64,000 nt of DNA. Source: Vagococcus humatus (GTDB taxonomy: Bacteria > Bacillota > Bacilli > Lactobacillales > Vagococcaceae). This document shows, piece after piece, positions 28,707-38,696 of the stretch (position 1 is the stretch's first letter; each line of letters begins with the position of its first letter). The position numbers and the translations under genes are program-made. The notes beneath the pieces were generated by a model. The model worked only from the letters and a program-made list of their open reading frames with translations. It ran no database searches and had not been told where the DNA came from. Location: NCBI RefSeq assembly GCF_003950325.1, contig NZ_PXZH01000004.1, positions 1 through 64,000 on the forward strand. The letters are read 5' to 3'.

Positions 28707-29846
28707 TTATTTAGATTTATGATTGTTATCATTTCCTGGATTTTGTTCTTTAATTCCTCGTTGTGCATGAAGAGGTTTGGCAAAAATCATTCGACCAGCT
28801 GCAGTTTGTAACGCACTAGTAACCACCACATCTAACTCTTGATTCATATAGTATTGACCATCTTCAACTACAACCATGGTTCCATCATCTAGATAAGCAA
28901 CCCCTTGTTGTCTTTCAGTTCCATCTTTAACTACCAACACATGCATCGTTTCACCAGGAATTACCACAGGCTTAACTGCATTGGCTAACGCATTAATATT
29001 TAGGACAGGTACATTTTGAAATTCACATACTTTATTCAAGTTAAAGTCATTAGTGACCACTACTCCGTCTAATAGTTTGGCTAATTTAATTAGCTTGCTA
29101 TCTACTTCAGCAATATCTTCAAAATCCCCTTCATACATTTCCACTTGAACAGAACTTTCCTTTTGTAACGCATTTAAAATATCTAAACCACGACGTCCTC
29201 TAACTCGTTTTAAACTATCTCCAGAATCTGCAATGTATTGTAGTTCATACAAGACAAAATTAGGAATTAAAATCACACCTTCTACAAATCCTGTATTAGC
29301 AATATCGTAAATACGTCCATCGATAATCACACTGGTATCTAATATTTTATACTTACGAAAACTCTCATCTACTCGGCGTTCTAGCACTTCTTCTGCTTGT
29401 TTTTGTTTCTTAGGGGCAAAAATTTTACGCCATTCTTCGGTTCGTGTTGTTCCTACTCGAAATCCTAAATAACCTAATAAAATCATCACAATAGTTGGAA
29501 TGATATTACTTAACACGGCTAAATTAGAATTAAATAGAGGGACTGAAATTAATACCCCAATCAATAAACCGATAATCGTCCCAATTGTTCCAAAAAGTAG
29601 ATAACCTAAACTTTTCGTGTTGATTATTTTTTCTAACCTAGCAACTCCAAGACTTACATACTTTTCGGTAAGTAGGGAAAGAATAAGAAAAATAATAGCA
29701 CCAATAAGTCCATTACCGAAATTATTATTTAACACAGATAAAAATGACTGCTCAATTGGAATGGAATCCCACAAAGTTGGTAGGAAAGTCATCCCTAAAC
29801 TTAACCCAATCAGGGTCATAAAAAAAACATAAAATTTCTTTTCCAA
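28707..29846 (-). CDS. PIN/TRAM-domain membrane protein (YacL family)
   Basis: A probable membrane-tethered nuclease or RNA-binding protein of the YacL family. The start is taken as TTG at 29846, because AGGAGG lies eight bases before it; the ATG at 29864 overlaps that site and the radA stop. Residues 1-125 hold four likely membrane helices. A PIN domain starts near 165 (KILDTSVIIDGRI, then LVTND-like VVTNDFNLNK acids), and a TRAM RNA-binding domain lies near 290-350 (GVAYLDDGTMVVVEDG). It is between radA and gltX, the conserved radA-yacL-gltX order. Its biochemical role is not established. Confidence 0.9.
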   Translation of the reverse strand: MEKKFYVFFMTLIGLSLGMTFLPTLWDSIPIEQSFLSVLNNNFGNGLIGAIIFLILSLLTEKYVSLGVARLEKIINTKSLGYLLFGTIGTIIGLLIGVLISVPLFNSNLAVLSNIIPTIVMILLGYLGFRVGTTRTEEWRKIFAPKKQKQAEEVLERRVDESFRKYKILDTSVIIDGRIYDIANTGFVEGVILIPNFVLYELQYIADSGDSLKRVRGRRGLDILNALQKESSVQVEMYEGDFEDIAEVDSKLIKLAKLLDGVVVTNDFNLNKVCEFQNVPVLNINALANAVKPVVIPGETMHVLVVKDGTERQQGVAYLDDGTMVVVEDGQYYMNQELDVVVTSALQTAAGRMIFAKPLHAQRGIKEQNPGNDNNHKSK

Positions 29847-29863
29847 AAAAGTTCCTCCTTTCA

Positions 29864-31240
29864 TTAACGAAATGCGACACGTAAAGCTTCACCGATGGTC
29901 GCAACACCGATGACCTCAATTCCTTTAGGTGGTTCCCAGTGGTATAAATTGTTTTTAGGAACATAAACCTTAGTAAATCCTAATTTCTTCGCTTCAGAAA
30001 CCCGTTGTTCGATTCGGTTTACTCGGCGAATTTCTCCAGTTAAACCTAGCTCGCCAATAAAACATTCAGTAGCAGAAGTGCCTTTGTCTTTATAACTAGA
30101 GGCAATACTTACTGCAATAGCTAAATCGATAGCTGGTTCATCTAATTTGACACCACCAGCTGCTTTTAAATAAGCGTCTTGATTTTGAAGCATTAAACCT
30201 GCTCTTTTTTCCAGCACAGCCATAATTAAAGATACTCGGTTGTAGTCAAGACCTGTGGCTGTTCGTTTGGCATTCCCAAACAAAGAAGGCGTAACAAGTG
30301 CTTGAATTTCAACTAGTATTGGTCTAGTTCCTTCCATAGCTACTACAATAGAAGAACCAGTCGCTCCGTCTAATCGTTCTTCCAAAAATACTTCAGAAGG
30401 GTTAATCACTTCCACTAAACCTTGCTCTTTCATTTCAAAAATACCAATCTCGTTGGTAGAACCAAACCTGTTTTTAACTGCTCTTAAAATTCTAAAAGTA
30501 TGATGTCTATCTCCTTCAAAATAAAGAACTGTATCCACCATATGCTCTAGCATTCTTGGACCTGCTAAAGAACCATCTTTAGTAACATGACCTACAATAA
30601 AAATAGCCATTTGATTGGTCTTAGCAATCTGCATCAGCTCTGCTGTATTTTCACGGACTTGACTAACACTACCTGCCACACTGGATACTTCTGGTTGAAT
30701 CATCGTTTGAATCGAATCAATAATCACAAAATCTGGATGAATCTCTTCAATCACTTGTCTAATCGCACTCATATCTGTTTCTGCATAGACGTAAAACTCA
30801 TTACCAGTTAAACTAAGCCTCTCTGCTCGTAGTTTTATTTGTTCTGTGCTTTCTTCACCTGAAATATATAAAACTGTTCCACCTGTTAAATGAAGTTGCT
30901 GAGAAACTTGTAATAACAAAGTCGATTTGCCAATCCCAGGATCTCCTCCGATTAACACTAAAGAGCCTGGAACAACCCCACCGCCTAAAACTCTATTAAA
31001 TTCATCTAACTGAGTTTTAACTCGTGGTTCGTCACTTGTTTTGACTTGACTTAATTTTTGAGGAGTAGCTCGTTTACCAGATAAACTCACTCTAGCATGA
31101 GGTGAGGCGACTTCAGGTTGTTCTTTCACTTCCATCATTTCATTCCAAGCCCCACAATTAGGACATTTTCCAAGATACTTGGGAGAAATATAGCCACACG
31201 CTTGACATTCAAAATGTGTTTTAACTTTTTTAGCCACCAT
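29864..31240 (-). CDS. radA: DNA repair protein RadA
   Basis: A RecA-like ATPase that promotes branch migration in recombination and repair. The 458-residue product has an N-terminal zinc finger with CxxC pairs (CQAC, CPNC), the Walker A loop [10 protein letters not shown], the diagnostic KNRFG motif in [10 protein letters not shown], and a C-terminal Lon-like domain (GEIRRV region). It lies 90 bases downstream of dut. Length and domain order match the family. Confidence 0.97.
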   Translation of the reverse strand: MVAKKVKTHFECQACGYISPKYLGKCPNCGAWNEMMEVKEQPEVASPHARVSLSGKRATPQKLSQVKTSDEPRVKTQLDEFNRVLGGGVVPGSLVLIGGDPGIGKSTLLLQVSQQLHLTGGTVLYISGEESTEQIKLRAERLSLTGNEFYVYAETDMSAIRQVIEEIHPDFVIIDSIQTMIQPEVSSVAGSVSQVRENTAELMQIAKTNQMAIFIVGHVTKDGSLAGPRMLEHMVDTVLYFEGDRHHTFRILRAVKNRFGSTNEIGIFEMKEQGLVEVINPSEVFLEERLDGATGSSIVVAMEGTRPILVEIQALVTPSLFGNAKRTATGLDYNRVSLIMAVLEKRAGLMLQNQDAYLKAAGGVKLDEPAIDLAIAVSIASSYKDKGTSATECFIGELGLTGEIRRVNRIEQRVSEAKKLGFTKVYVPKNNLYHWEPPKGIEVIGVATIGEALRVAFR

Positions 31241-31330
31241 TTGCCATCCTCTCTATCATCAAACCTTGTTTTATTTTAACATACTTCATTCTCGAATAAA
31301 AAAAACATGTGCTATCTTTCTTTTTTCTTA

Positions 31331-31858
31331 TTAATTACCAGATGAACCAAAGCCCCCTACCCGTTTTCCACCGGTTACATCTTGATCTGCTTTTAAAAAC
31401 TCTAAAAAGATGCCTTGACCAATTCTTTCTCCTTGTTTAATCGTTTTGTCCATCAAGCCAATATTTAAAAATTGAAACATGATGTGTCCTTCATTTTTTT
31501 CATTATTATAGTAATCACTGTCAATCACACCTACACCGTTACTCATGATTAAAAAATGTTTCATAGGATTGCTAGAACGATTGCACAATTGTAAGTACTC
31601 ATTATCAGGCATATAAGCTTTAATCCCTGTTGGAACTAACGTTGGTTTTAACTGATTTAATAATTTTTCTTCTAACGTTAACTTTTCATGGCTTAAAGCG
31701 GCTTTTAATACATTCCCAATCCCTTGTTTCCAAATACTTGGAATCACTATCGTTTCTGCTGCTTCAAAATCATAACCGGCGGCGGCTTCTGTTGCCCGAA
31801 CAGGTAAATTAACTTTCCCTTGATATTCTTTAATAGTTTCAAATCCTCTTATTTTCAC
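31331..31858 (-). CDS. dut: Deoxyuridine 5'-triphosphate nucleotidohydrolase
   Basis: Hydrolyses dUTP to dUMP, keeping uracil out of DNA and supplying dTMP synthesis. The 175-residue trimeric-type dUTPase has RATEAAAGYDFEAAE (motif 1), NRSSNPMK (motif 2), NGVGVIDSDYYNNEKNEG (motif 3) and the C-terminal GGKRVGGFGSSG flap (motif 5). The start is GTG at 31858 behind AAGAGG. The insertion between motifs 1 and 2 makes it somewhat longer than the minimal enzyme, as in several Lactobacillales. It heads the dut-radA-yacL group. Confidence 0.95.
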   Translation of the reverse strand: MKIRGFETIKEYQGKVNLPVRATEAAAGYDFEAAETIVIPSIWKQGIGNVLKAALSHEKLTLEEKLLNQLKPTLVPTGIKAYMPDNEYLQLCNRSSNPMKHFLIMSNGVGVIDSDYYNNEKNEGHIMFQFLNIGLMDKTIKQGERIGQGIFLEFLKADQDVTGGKRVGGFGSSGN

Positions 31859-32039
31859 ACAATAACCTCTTTCTTTTTTTGCTTTCTACTAAGTGTACTT
31901 GATAAGTCAAATTGTTGTAAACCTAAATAAGGAAATCAAAAGATTTCTCTATGATTTTTATGAATTATTAAGATTCTCATATCTTTCTCTAAAGGGATTG
32001 GGTATGATAAAGATAATTACAATTAAAGGAGTGACAGCT

Positions 32040-33077
32040 ATGTCAGAAACAACGCTAGAATTGATTCAAATGTTAACTCAGATCCCTTCTCCAACTGGTC
32101 AAACAAAAGAAGTGATGACTTTTATTCAAGATCGCTTATCTCAATCTGGTTATACCCCTGTTTTCAACCGGAAAGGGAGTCTGATTGTCACAGTACCTGG
32201 ACAAAACACAGAACAACAACGCTTCATCACTGCCCATGTGGATACTTTAGGTGCAATGGTTAAAGCGATTAAACCAGATGGCCGGTTAAAACTGGATTTA
32301 GTCGGAGGGTTTAAATTTAATGCGATTGAAGGAGAATACTGTACTATCCACACTCAATCAGGCAAAAACTATAGCGGAACTATTTTAATGCATCAAACTA
32401 GTGTTCACGTTTATAAAGATGCTGGAACAGCTGAAAGAAATCAAGACAATATGGAAGTACGGATTGACGAAAAAGTTACCTGTCAAAAAGAAACAGAAGC
32501 TTTAGGTATTCAAGTAGGAGATTTTATTAGTTTTGATCCTAGAACTGAAATCACAGAAACTGGCTTTATCAAATCTCGTCACCTAGATGACAAAGCTAGT
32601 GCAGGGATTTTAATTGAATTTTTAGAAGAGTTAGCTAAAACAGAAAAACTTTTACCTTATACTACTCACTTTTTCTTCTCAAACAATGAAGAAATTGGTT
32701 ATGGTGGCAACTCAAACATTCCACAAGAAGTGGTTGAATATGTGGCTGTAGACATGGGAGCAATGGGAGATGACCAACAAACTGATGAGTACACTGTATC
32801 TATTTGCGTAAAAGATGCAAGTGGCCCTTATCACTTAGGTTTACGTCGTCATTTTGTCCAATTATGTGACAATGAAAGCATTCCTTACAAATTAGATATC
32901 TATCCTTATTATGGTAGTGATGCTTCTGCTGCTATGCGTTCTGGGGCAGATGTTAGACATGGTTTGTTTGGAGCAGGAATTGAGTCTAGTCATGCTTACG
33001 AAAGAACTCATAATGACTCTGTTCAAGCTACTAAACAATTAGTTACTGCTTACCTTTGGAGTTCTCTTTCCGAATAA
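32040..33077 (+). CDS. M42 family metallopeptidase
   Basis: A cytoplasmic aminopeptidase of the M42 (glutamyl aminopeptidase/TET) family that trims peptides. The ATG at 32040 is chosen for its AAAGGAG; the frame is open 49 codons further up without support. The 345-residue product shows metal-site motifs: AHVDTLGAMV, SRHLDDKASAG, NNEEIGYGGNS with catalytic Glu pair, and DMGAMG. GSDASAA and GIESSHAYERTH complete the site. It is a single gene, divergent from dut and convergent with a flavin reductase. Confidence 0.92.
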   Translation: MSETTLELIQMLTQIPSPTGQTKEVMTFIQDRLSQSGYTPVFNRKGSLIVTVPGQNTEQQRFITAHVDTLGAMVKAIKPDGRLKLDLVGGFKFNAIEGEYCTIHTQSGKNYSGTILMHQTSVHVYKDAGTAERNQDNMEVRIDEKVTCQKETEALGIQVGDFISFDPRTEITETGFIKSRHLDDKASAGILIEFLEELAKTEKLLPYTTHFFFSNNEEIGYGGNSNIPQEVVEYVAVDMGAMGDDQQTDEYTVSICVKDASGPYHLGLRRHFVQLCDNESIPYKLDIYPYYGSDASAAMRSGADVRHGLFGAGIESSHAYERTHNDSVQATKQLVTAYLWSSLSE

Positions 33078-33082
33078 AAAAA

Positions 33083-33120
33083 TACTTGCGGCTACCTATT
33101 TTAAAGGAGCCGCAAGTTTT
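33083..33120. terminator. Bidirectional terminator
   Basis: ACTTGCGGCT (33084-33093) pairs with AGCCGCAAGT (33108-33117), with A and T tracts on the outside, between two converging genes. Confidence 0.8.
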
Positions 33121-33669
33121 TTATTGAAAATAATTAAGCCAAGTAGCAAAACTTTGTAAAAATTGACTTAAAAATCCTTGAGTATTTGGATTGATCTTTC
33201 CTGTTTCATCTAATAAATTTTGAATAGAAGCCAAATAGACTTCAGGTTGAGGAAGGGTTGGCATATTAACAAACACTAACGACTGTCTTAAATGATGGTT
33301 AGCTCCAAAGCCACTAATTGCCCCAATCGATTGACTGACCACTGCCGCAGGTTTTTTATCCCAACAGTTAAAGCCATAAGGTCTAGAACCAACATCTATC
33401 GCATTTTTTAAAACAGCAGGCACAGAACGATTGTATTCTGGTGTAACAAAAATAACCCCATCTAAACGGGAAATTTCTTGTCGAAATCTAACCCAAGCTG
33501 CTGGAGGAGTATCTGTTTCTAAATCTTCATTGTAAAAAGGCAAATCTCCAATGAGGATCATTTCTCCTTCTAATCCTTCTGGTAATAATTGATTCAGTGT
33601 ATCAGCTACTAATTGACTATAAGAATCTTTTCTTAAACTTCCTACTAAAAAACCAATTTTTTTAACCAT
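33121..33669 (-). CDS. NADPH-dependent FMN reductase family protein
   Basis: A 182-residue flavodoxin-fold oxidoreductase. The phosphate-binding loop GSLRKDSYSQLVAD follows the first strand (residues 10-23), and TPEYNRSVPAVLKNAIDVGSR is the typical FMN-dependent reductase signature with the YN pair. These enzymes reduce flavins, quinones or azo dyes with NAD(P)H. The natural substrate cannot be read from the sequence. It is monocistronic, between two terminator hairpins. Confidence 0.9.
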   Translation of the reverse strand: MVKKIGFLVGSLRKDSYSQLVADTLNQLLPEGLEGEMILIGDLPFYNEDLETDTPPAAWVRFRQEISRLDGVIFVTPEYNRSVPAVLKNAIDVGSRPYGFNCWDKKPAAVVSQSIGAISGFGANHHLRQSLVFVNMPTLPQPEVYLASIQNLLDETGKINPNTQGFLSQFLQSFATWLNYFQ

Positions 33670-33737
33670 CTATCTTCTTCCTTTCTTATAACCTACTATT
33701 ATTATAAGTTATTTCTTGAAAAAAGAATACTATTAAG

Positions 33738-33778
33738 AAAAGCTAGCAGACAGATTCACCCTGTCTGCTAGCTTTTTT
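33738..33778 (-). terminator. Terminator after murB
   Basis: A perfect 16-pair hairpin (loop ATTCACC) is immediately downstream of the murB stop on the minus strand, followed by T residues. Confidence 0.85.
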
Positions 33779-33781
33779 CCT

Positions 33782-34684
33782 TTATTTTTCTCGTCCAATA
33801 ATCCGAACTTCTGTTTCTAAACGAACCCCAAATTGCTGAAAGATAACAGCTTGAATATGTTGAATCAGTTCAATATAATCTGTAGCTGTAGCTTGATCAA
33901 TGTTAACAATAAAACCAGCATGTTTTTCAGAAATTTGTGCTCCGCCCCATTTCAGACCTTGTAACCCAGCATCTTGGATTAACTTACCTGTATAATGGCC
34001 TTCTGGACGTTTAAAAACACTCCCACAAGACGGATATTCTAAGGGCTGTTTCGACTCTCTTAATTCAGTTAGTTCAGCCATTCGGCTAGAAATAGCTGAA
34101 TGATCTCCTTGCTCAAGAGCAAAAGTAACTGATAATACGACTCCTTTTTTTTCTTGTAAAACACTGTGACGATAACTGAAATTCATCTCTTTGTTGGTTA
34201 ATGTTTCAAAGCGACCATCTTCCCACACAATCTCAACAGATTGAATCACATCTTTTACTTCACCGCCGTAAGCACCTGCATTCATATAAACAGCTCCCCC
34301 AATACTTCCTGGGATGCCGCAAGCAAACTCTAAACCAGTCAAATGAGCCTCTTTTGCCACTAAAGTTGTATCAATTAACTTAGCACCTGCACTGGCTGTA
34401 ATAGTAGAACCAGATACTTGTACTTGATCCATCTCTTCTAGCATCACTACAAAGCCGCTCATTCCGCCATCTCTTACAATTAAATTACTAGCATTGCCTA
34501 AGACTGTCCAGGGGATGTTTTCTTTTTGACAAAATAAAATAATATCTTTTACTTCTGCACTTGTTTTAGGAAATAATAAACAATCTGCCGGACCACCTGT
34601 TTGAGTAAAAGTAAAATGAGATAATGGTTCTTGATATAATTTTTTAATTCTAGGTAATACTTGTTCTATTTTCTCTTTATCCAC
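33782..34684 (-). CDS. murB: UDP-N-acetylenolpyruvoylglucosamine reductase
   Basis: An FAD enzyme that reduces UDP-GlcNAc-enolpyruvate with NADPH to UDP-MurNAc. The GTG at 34684 is preferred (GAGGG eight bases upstream) over the GTG at 34699, which overlaps that site; this gives about 300 residues. FAD-binding motifs are GNASNLIVRDGG and ACGIPGSIGGAVYMNAGAYG. The catalytic serine lies in PSCGSVFKRPEG and the Glu in TEVRIIG. It looks like the type II form without the extra fold of E. coli MurB. Confidence 0.96.
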   Translation of the reverse strand: MDKEKIEQVLPRIKKLYQEPLSHFTFTQTGGPADCLLFPKTSAEVKDIILFCQKENIPWTVLGNASNLIVRDGGMSGFVVMLEEMDQVQVSGSTITASAGAKLIDTTLVAKEAHLTGLEFACGIPGSIGGAVYMNAGAYGGEVKDVIQSVEIVWEDGRFETLTNKEMNFSYRHSVLQEKKGVVLSVTFALEQGDHSAISSRMAELTELRESKQPLEYPSCGSVFKRPEGHYTGKLIQDAGLQGLKWGGAQISEKHAGFIVNIDQATATDYIELIQHIQAVIFQQFGVRLETEVRIIGREK

Positions 34685-34853
34685 AATGTCTTCCCTCACT
34701 TTTTATTATCTTTTACATTCTAGCATGCCTCTATTCCTCTTGACTAGTCCTACTAATTTTCTTATGGCTTTTCTTACCATTCAGTCATTTAAAGTCGCAC
34801 AATCTGAAATAATTCGCTACAATGAGCTAAGAACAATTAAATGAGGTGTTAAA

Positions 34854-35633
34854 ATGAAATGTATTTCATGGAATGTTAATGGGTTAAGAGCCATTGTTAA
34901 AAAAGGATTTGTTGATATTTTCAACGAATTAGATGCAGACTTCTTTTGTTTACAAGAAACGAAACTCCAAGCAGGTCAAATCGAATTAGACCTACCAGGC
35001 TACTATCAATACTGGAATTACGCTGAAAAAAAAGGGTATTCAGGGACAGCTATTTTCACTAAACATCCTGCCTTAAATGTTCAACTTGGCATGGGAATTG
35101 ATGAACATGATCAAGAAGGACGATTGATTACGTTAGAATATGATGATTTTTATTTTATCACTTGTTATACCCCTAACTCCCAAAGTGAACTTAAACGACT
35201 AGACTACCGCATGAAATGGGAAGATGACTTTAGAGATTATGTCAATGAACTATCTTTAACTAAATCAGTGATTATATGTGGGGATTTAAATGTAGCTCAT
35301 AAAGAAATAGATTTAAAAAATTGGAAAACCAACCGAAAAAATGCCGGTTTCTCTGATGAAGAACGTCAAAAAATGACTGACCTTTTAAATTCAGGTTTTA
35401 CTGACACTTTCCGTCATTTCTATCCAGACGTAACCGGTGTTTACTCTTGGTGGAGTTACCGATTTAACGCTCGAAAAAACAACGCTGGATGGCGTATTGA
35501 CTACTTTTTAACCTCAAATGACTTTGTAGAATATTTAGAAGACGCACAGATTTTAACAGATGTATTAGGCAGTGATCATTGTCCTGTACAACTTACCTTT
35601 AACCTTGCTGATAAAAGTGACTCAATAAACTAA
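34854..35633 (+). CDS. exoA: Exodeoxyribonuclease III (AP endonuclease)
   Basis: Cuts DNA at abasic sites and degrades 3' ends in base-excision repair. The 259-residue exonuclease III fold shows SWNVNGLRA, FFCLQETK with the metal-binding Glu, YSGTAIF, ICGDLNVAHKEID with catalytic Asp and Asn, and GSDHCPV with catalytic His. AATGAGGTG precedes the ATG. It stands alone and converges on the GNAT gene, with a shared terminator. Together with ung in this window it covers two steps of uracil repair. Confidence 0.97.
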   Translation: MKCISWNVNGLRAIVKKGFVDIFNELDADFFCLQETKLQAGQIELDLPGYYQYWNYAEKKGYSGTAIFTKHPALNVQLGMGIDEHDQEGRLITLEYDDFYFITCYTPNSQSELKRLDYRMKWEDDFRDYVNELSLTKSVIICGDLNVAHKEIDLKNWKTNRKNAGFSDEERQKMTDLLNSGFTDTFRHFYPDVTGVYSWWSYRFNARKNNAGWRIDYFLTSNDFVEYLEDAQILTDVLGSDHCPVQLTFNLADKSDSIN

Positions 35634-35678
35634 AAATATTCCAGTTCTTTTCTTGTGAAAGGAACTGGAATATTTTTA
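35632..35678. terminator. Bidirectional terminator
   Basis: AAAATATTCCAGTTC pairs with GAACTGGAATATTTT around a 14-base loop, between exoA and the converging GNAT gene. Confidence 0.8.
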
Positions 35679-35702
35679 ATTAGCTAACTAGTTTCAGGTG
35701 GA

Positions 35703-36215
35703 CTATGCTAGCAAATAACTCATCTGCCAAACATCTGCCAATTTGCCATTTTTCATCCCCATACCATAAGTTAATCTAGCCTCTGATTTAAAGCCAATTT
35801 TTTGATATAACTTAATAGCTGGCAGGTTGTCCACATGTACTCTTAGTTCTAAACGTTTAATAGTCCCCATCTCTTCTGCCCAGATTAAGACTTCTTCAAG
35901 TAGAGCTGTCCCTAGTCCCATATGTTGAAACTCTGCTAACAAACCGATCCCTACTTCTCCAATATGAGCTAAAGCTGGCTCATCAAATCCTTTAACACTA
36001 GCTACTCCAATTAATTGATCTTGATAGCAAGCCACAAGTAATAAATAATGAGAAGAGGTTATTAACTGAGTCAAATAATGAGTCAGCTGATCGGTGGTTC
36101 TTTCGTAAATATGTTCATCTAAGATCATATAGTCTGACTCTTGGTCCATTTGTTTTAAAACAGTTAACAGTTGGCTAGCATCTTGTGAACCCACTTCCCG
36201 GATAATGACATCCAT
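35703..36215 (-). CDS. GNAT family N-acetyltransferase
   Basis: A 170-residue acetyl-CoA-dependent acetyltransferase. The core motif A is seen in GEVGIGLLAEFQHMGLGTALLEEVL, containing the Q-x-x-G-x-G/A-type pyrophosphate loop, and motif B in RLELRVHVDNLPAIKLYQKIGF. Being three bases after tsaE invites comparison with RimI, which often sits in the tsa gene group, but the sequence looks like a general GNAT. The substrate is unknown. Confidence 0.88.
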   Translation of the reverse strand: MDVIIREVGSQDASQLLTVLKQMDQESDYMILDEHIYERTTDQLTHYLTQLITSSHYLLLVACYQDQLIGVASVKGFDEPALAHIGEVGIGLLAEFQHMGLGTALLEEVLIWAEEMGTIKRLELRVHVDNLPAIKLYQKIGFKSEARLTYGMGMKNGKLADVWQMSYLLA

Positions 36216-36218
36216 TCC

Positions 36219-36686
36219 TTATTTCACGTCCTTTAATAACCGAGCTAACATCTCTTCACCTTTAGGGCCAACAGCTTTAAAGGAAAACACACGATGATCT
36301 GCTGTTTCTTGTCCATAACTCATGTTAATTTCAAGGTAGGTTTCAGGTAAAGTAGAAGGAATCAAATCTCCCCATTCCACAACGGTTACTCCCTCTTCAT
36401 AAAAATATTCCTCTAACCCTGTGTCCCCTAAATCATCACTTAAACGATACACATCCATATGGAATAAAGGAAGACGGCCTTTTCTATATTCTCTTACCAA
36501 CGTATAGGTTGGGCTTTTAATCATCTGTGTAATACCTAAACTTTCAGCTAATCCTTTAGTAAAAGTTGTTTTACCTGCACCTAATTCTCCAACTAAAACT
36601 AAACAATCACCAGAAATTAATTCTGTTCCTATTTTTTTAGCTAAAGCTTGTGTTTCTTCAGGTGTATATAAGTTAAGTATTTTCAT
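36219..36686 (-). CDS. tsaE: tRNA t6A biosynthesis ATPase TsaE
   Basis: ATPase that drives the TsaB-TsaD complex making N6-threonylcarbamoyladenosine at tRNA position 37. The 155-residue product has the P-loop GELGAGKT (residues 33-40), SPTYTLVREY, FHMDVYRL, and VVEWGD with the Walker-B-like acid. AGAGAGGAATAATCA precedes the ATG. TsaB and TsaD are not in this window. The gene was long called yjeE or ydiB. Confidence 0.96.
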   Translation of the reverse strand: MKILNLYTPEETQALAKKIGTELISGDCLVLVGELGAGKTTFTKGLAESLGITQMIKSPTYTLVREYRKGRLPLFHMDVYRLSDDLGDTGLEEYFYEEGVTVVEWGDLIPSTLPETYLEINMSYGQETADHRVFSFKAVGPKGEEMLARLLKDVK

Positions 36687-36768
36687 TGATTATTCCTCTC
36701 TTTCTTTTTCTAAGTATACCTATAACTTAGATAAAAAACTAGCCTCCACCTTAGTTGGCTTCAGCCAT

Positions 36769-36802
36769 AAAAAAAGCAAGATATCCCATATAGATACCTT
36801 GC
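36769..36802 (-). terminator. Terminator after pta
   Basis: GCAAGGTATC / GATATCTTGC hairpin with one G-U pair followed by seven T on the minus strand, downstream of pta. Confidence 0.75.
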
Positions 36803-36821
36803 CTTTACACTCATTTTATTT

Positions 36822-37805
36822 TTATTTACCCATGATAGCTTGGCCAGCTGTGATAATAGATAATTTATACACATCTTCTTCATTACAGCCACGAGATAAA
36901 TCAGAAACTGGTTTATTTAAACCTTGTAAAACAGGTCCAATCGCTTCAAAGTTACCAAAACGTTGAGCAATTTTATAACCAATGTTACCTGATTGGATTT
37001 CAGGGAAAACAAAGACATTAGCTTGACCTGCTACCTTAGAGTCAGGTGCTTTTTGTTTCGCAACAGTTGAAACATAAGCAGCGTCAAATTGTAATTCTCC
37101 ATCAATTTCATATTGAGGGGCTAATTCTTGAGCAATTTTAGTTGCTTCAGCTACTTTAGCTACTTCATCTGATTTAGCTGATCCTTTTGTTGAGAAGCTT
37201 AATAAAGCAACTTTTGGATCAATGCCAAACATTTCAGCAGTTTTAGCTGTTTCCACTGCAATTTCAGCTAATTCTTGAGCACCTGGATTAATGTTAATCG
37301 CACAGTCAGAGAAAATATATTTTTCTTGACCATTACCACGAACCATTAAGAATGCTCCACTAGTACGGCTAACGCCTGGTTTAGTTTTAATAATTTGTAA
37401 AGCAGGACGAACGGTATCCCCTGTTGAGTGAACCGCTCCACTTACCATACCATCTGCTAAATCCATGTAAGTTAACATAGTTCCAAAATAGTTAGCATCT
37501 TTTAGAATTTCTCGCGCTTGGTCTTCAGTTGCTTTGCCTTTACGACGTTCAACAAAAGCTGCGACCATTTGATCAAATTCTGGATAAGTTGCTGGGTCTA
37601 AAATAGTTAGTCCATCTGTTTTTAAGCCATTTTTATCTGCAACGCCAGTCACTTCATCTACGTTACCAATCACAATTGGATCCACTAGTCCTTCTGCACC
37701 TAAACGAACTGCTGCTCCAAGTACACGAATCTCTGTTCCTTCTGGGAAAACGATTTTAATTTTTTGTCCCTTAATTTTTTGTTTTAATCCTTCAAAAATA
37801 TCCAC
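36822..37805 (-). CDS. pta: Phosphate acetyltransferase
   Basis: Converts acetyl-CoA and phosphate to acetyl phosphate, the first half of the Pta-AckA pathway. The 327-residue single-domain enzyme shows KIVFPEGTEIRVLGAA at the start, SGAVHSTGDTVRPALQI, SFSTKGSAKSDE, and PDSKVAGQANVFVFPEIQSGNIGYK near the C-terminus. The start is GTG at 37805 with GGAGG seven bases upstream. AckA, its partner, is 3 kb away on the same strand but not in one operon. Confidence 0.97.
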   Translation of the reverse strand: MDIFEGLKQKIKGQKIKIVFPEGTEIRVLGAAVRLGAEGLVDPIVIGNVDEVTGVADKNGLKTDGLTILDPATYPEFDQMVAAFVERRKGKATEDQAREILKDANYFGTMLTYMDLADGMVSGAVHSTGDTVRPALQIIKTKPGVSRTSGAFLMVRGNGQEKYIFSDCAININPGAQELAEIAVETAKTAEMFGIDPKVALLSFSTKGSAKSDEVAKVAEATKIAQELAPQYEIDGELQFDAAYVSTVAKQKAPDSKVAGQANVFVFPEIQSGNIGYKIAQRFGNFEAIGPVLQGLNKPVSDLSRGCNEEDVYKLSIITAGQAIMGK

Positions 37806-37897
37806 AGATATACCTCCAAAAGTTTAGTTACTTATTTATGATACAACGAAACGAAAAAAATTAACAGTTTTTACCCTGTTTTATTCTAGAAATCTTT

Positions 37898-38575
37898 CTA
37901 AATATTTTCTAATTTCCAATCAATTGGCTCTTTATCTAAAGCCAGTAATAATTCATTTGTTTTAGAAAAAGGTCGTGAACCAAAGAAGCCTCGATGGGCA
38001 GATAACGGGCTTGGATGAGGTGCTTTCAAAATAATATGCCGACTTGTATCAATCATTTTTTCTTTTCCTTGTGCAGGTTTTCCCCACAAAATAAAAATAA
38101 TCGGATCCTCTCGTTCACTTAATTTTTGTATAACAGCATCTGTCAACTGTTCCCATCCTTTTCCACGGTGAGAATAAGCCTCTCCGTTTCTAACAGTTAA
38201 GACTGTGTTTAACAATAAAACCCCTTGTTTCGCCCACTTTTCTAAATAGCCATGATTGACAGGTGGATATCCTAAATCTGCTTCTAATTCTTTGTAAATA
38301 TTTCTTAATGAGGGAGGAATTTTTACTCCTGGTTGAACCGAAAAACTAAGACCATGAGCTTGATTCGGCCCGTGATAAGGATCTTGTCCTAGAATAACTA
38401 CTTTGACCTTTTCATAAGGGGTCCACTCAAAAGCCTCAAAAATATGAAACATATCTGGATAAATTTTTTGAGTTTGATACTCTTCTTTTAAAAAGACTCG
38501 CAACTGTTGGTAATAATCTGCTGCAAACTCTTCTTCTAAGATAGGTTGCCAACTATTATGAATAACTGTGTGCAT
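37898..38575 (-). CDS. ung: Uracil-DNA glycosylase
   Basis: Removes uracil from DNA. The 225-residue family 1 enzyme has the water-activating loop [37 protein letters not shown] and the DNA-intercalating [13 protein letters not shown] loop. GGAAGTGATTAG precedes the ATG. It is upstream of pta on the same strand, a common pairing in Lactobacillales. Confidence 0.98.
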   Translation of the reverse strand: MHTVIHNSWQPILEEEFAADYYQQLRVFLKEEYQTQKIYPDMFHIFEAFEWTPYEKVKVVILGQDPYHGPNQAHGLSFSVQPGVKIPPSLRNIYKELEADLGYPPVNHGYLEKWAKQGVLLLNTVLTVRNGEAYSHRGKGWEQLTDAVIQKLSEREDPIIFILWGKPAQGKEKMIDTSRHIILKAPHPSPLSAHRGFFGSRPFSKTNELLLALDKEPIDWKLENI

Positions 38576-38696
38576 CTAATCACTTCCTTCAATTTTTAGC
38601 ATACTAAACTAAATGAATTTCCTCAACTAGTTTAAATATGATGAAATCTAAAAAACATGGTAAACTATAAAAGAAGAGACTGAAGGAGGAAAACAT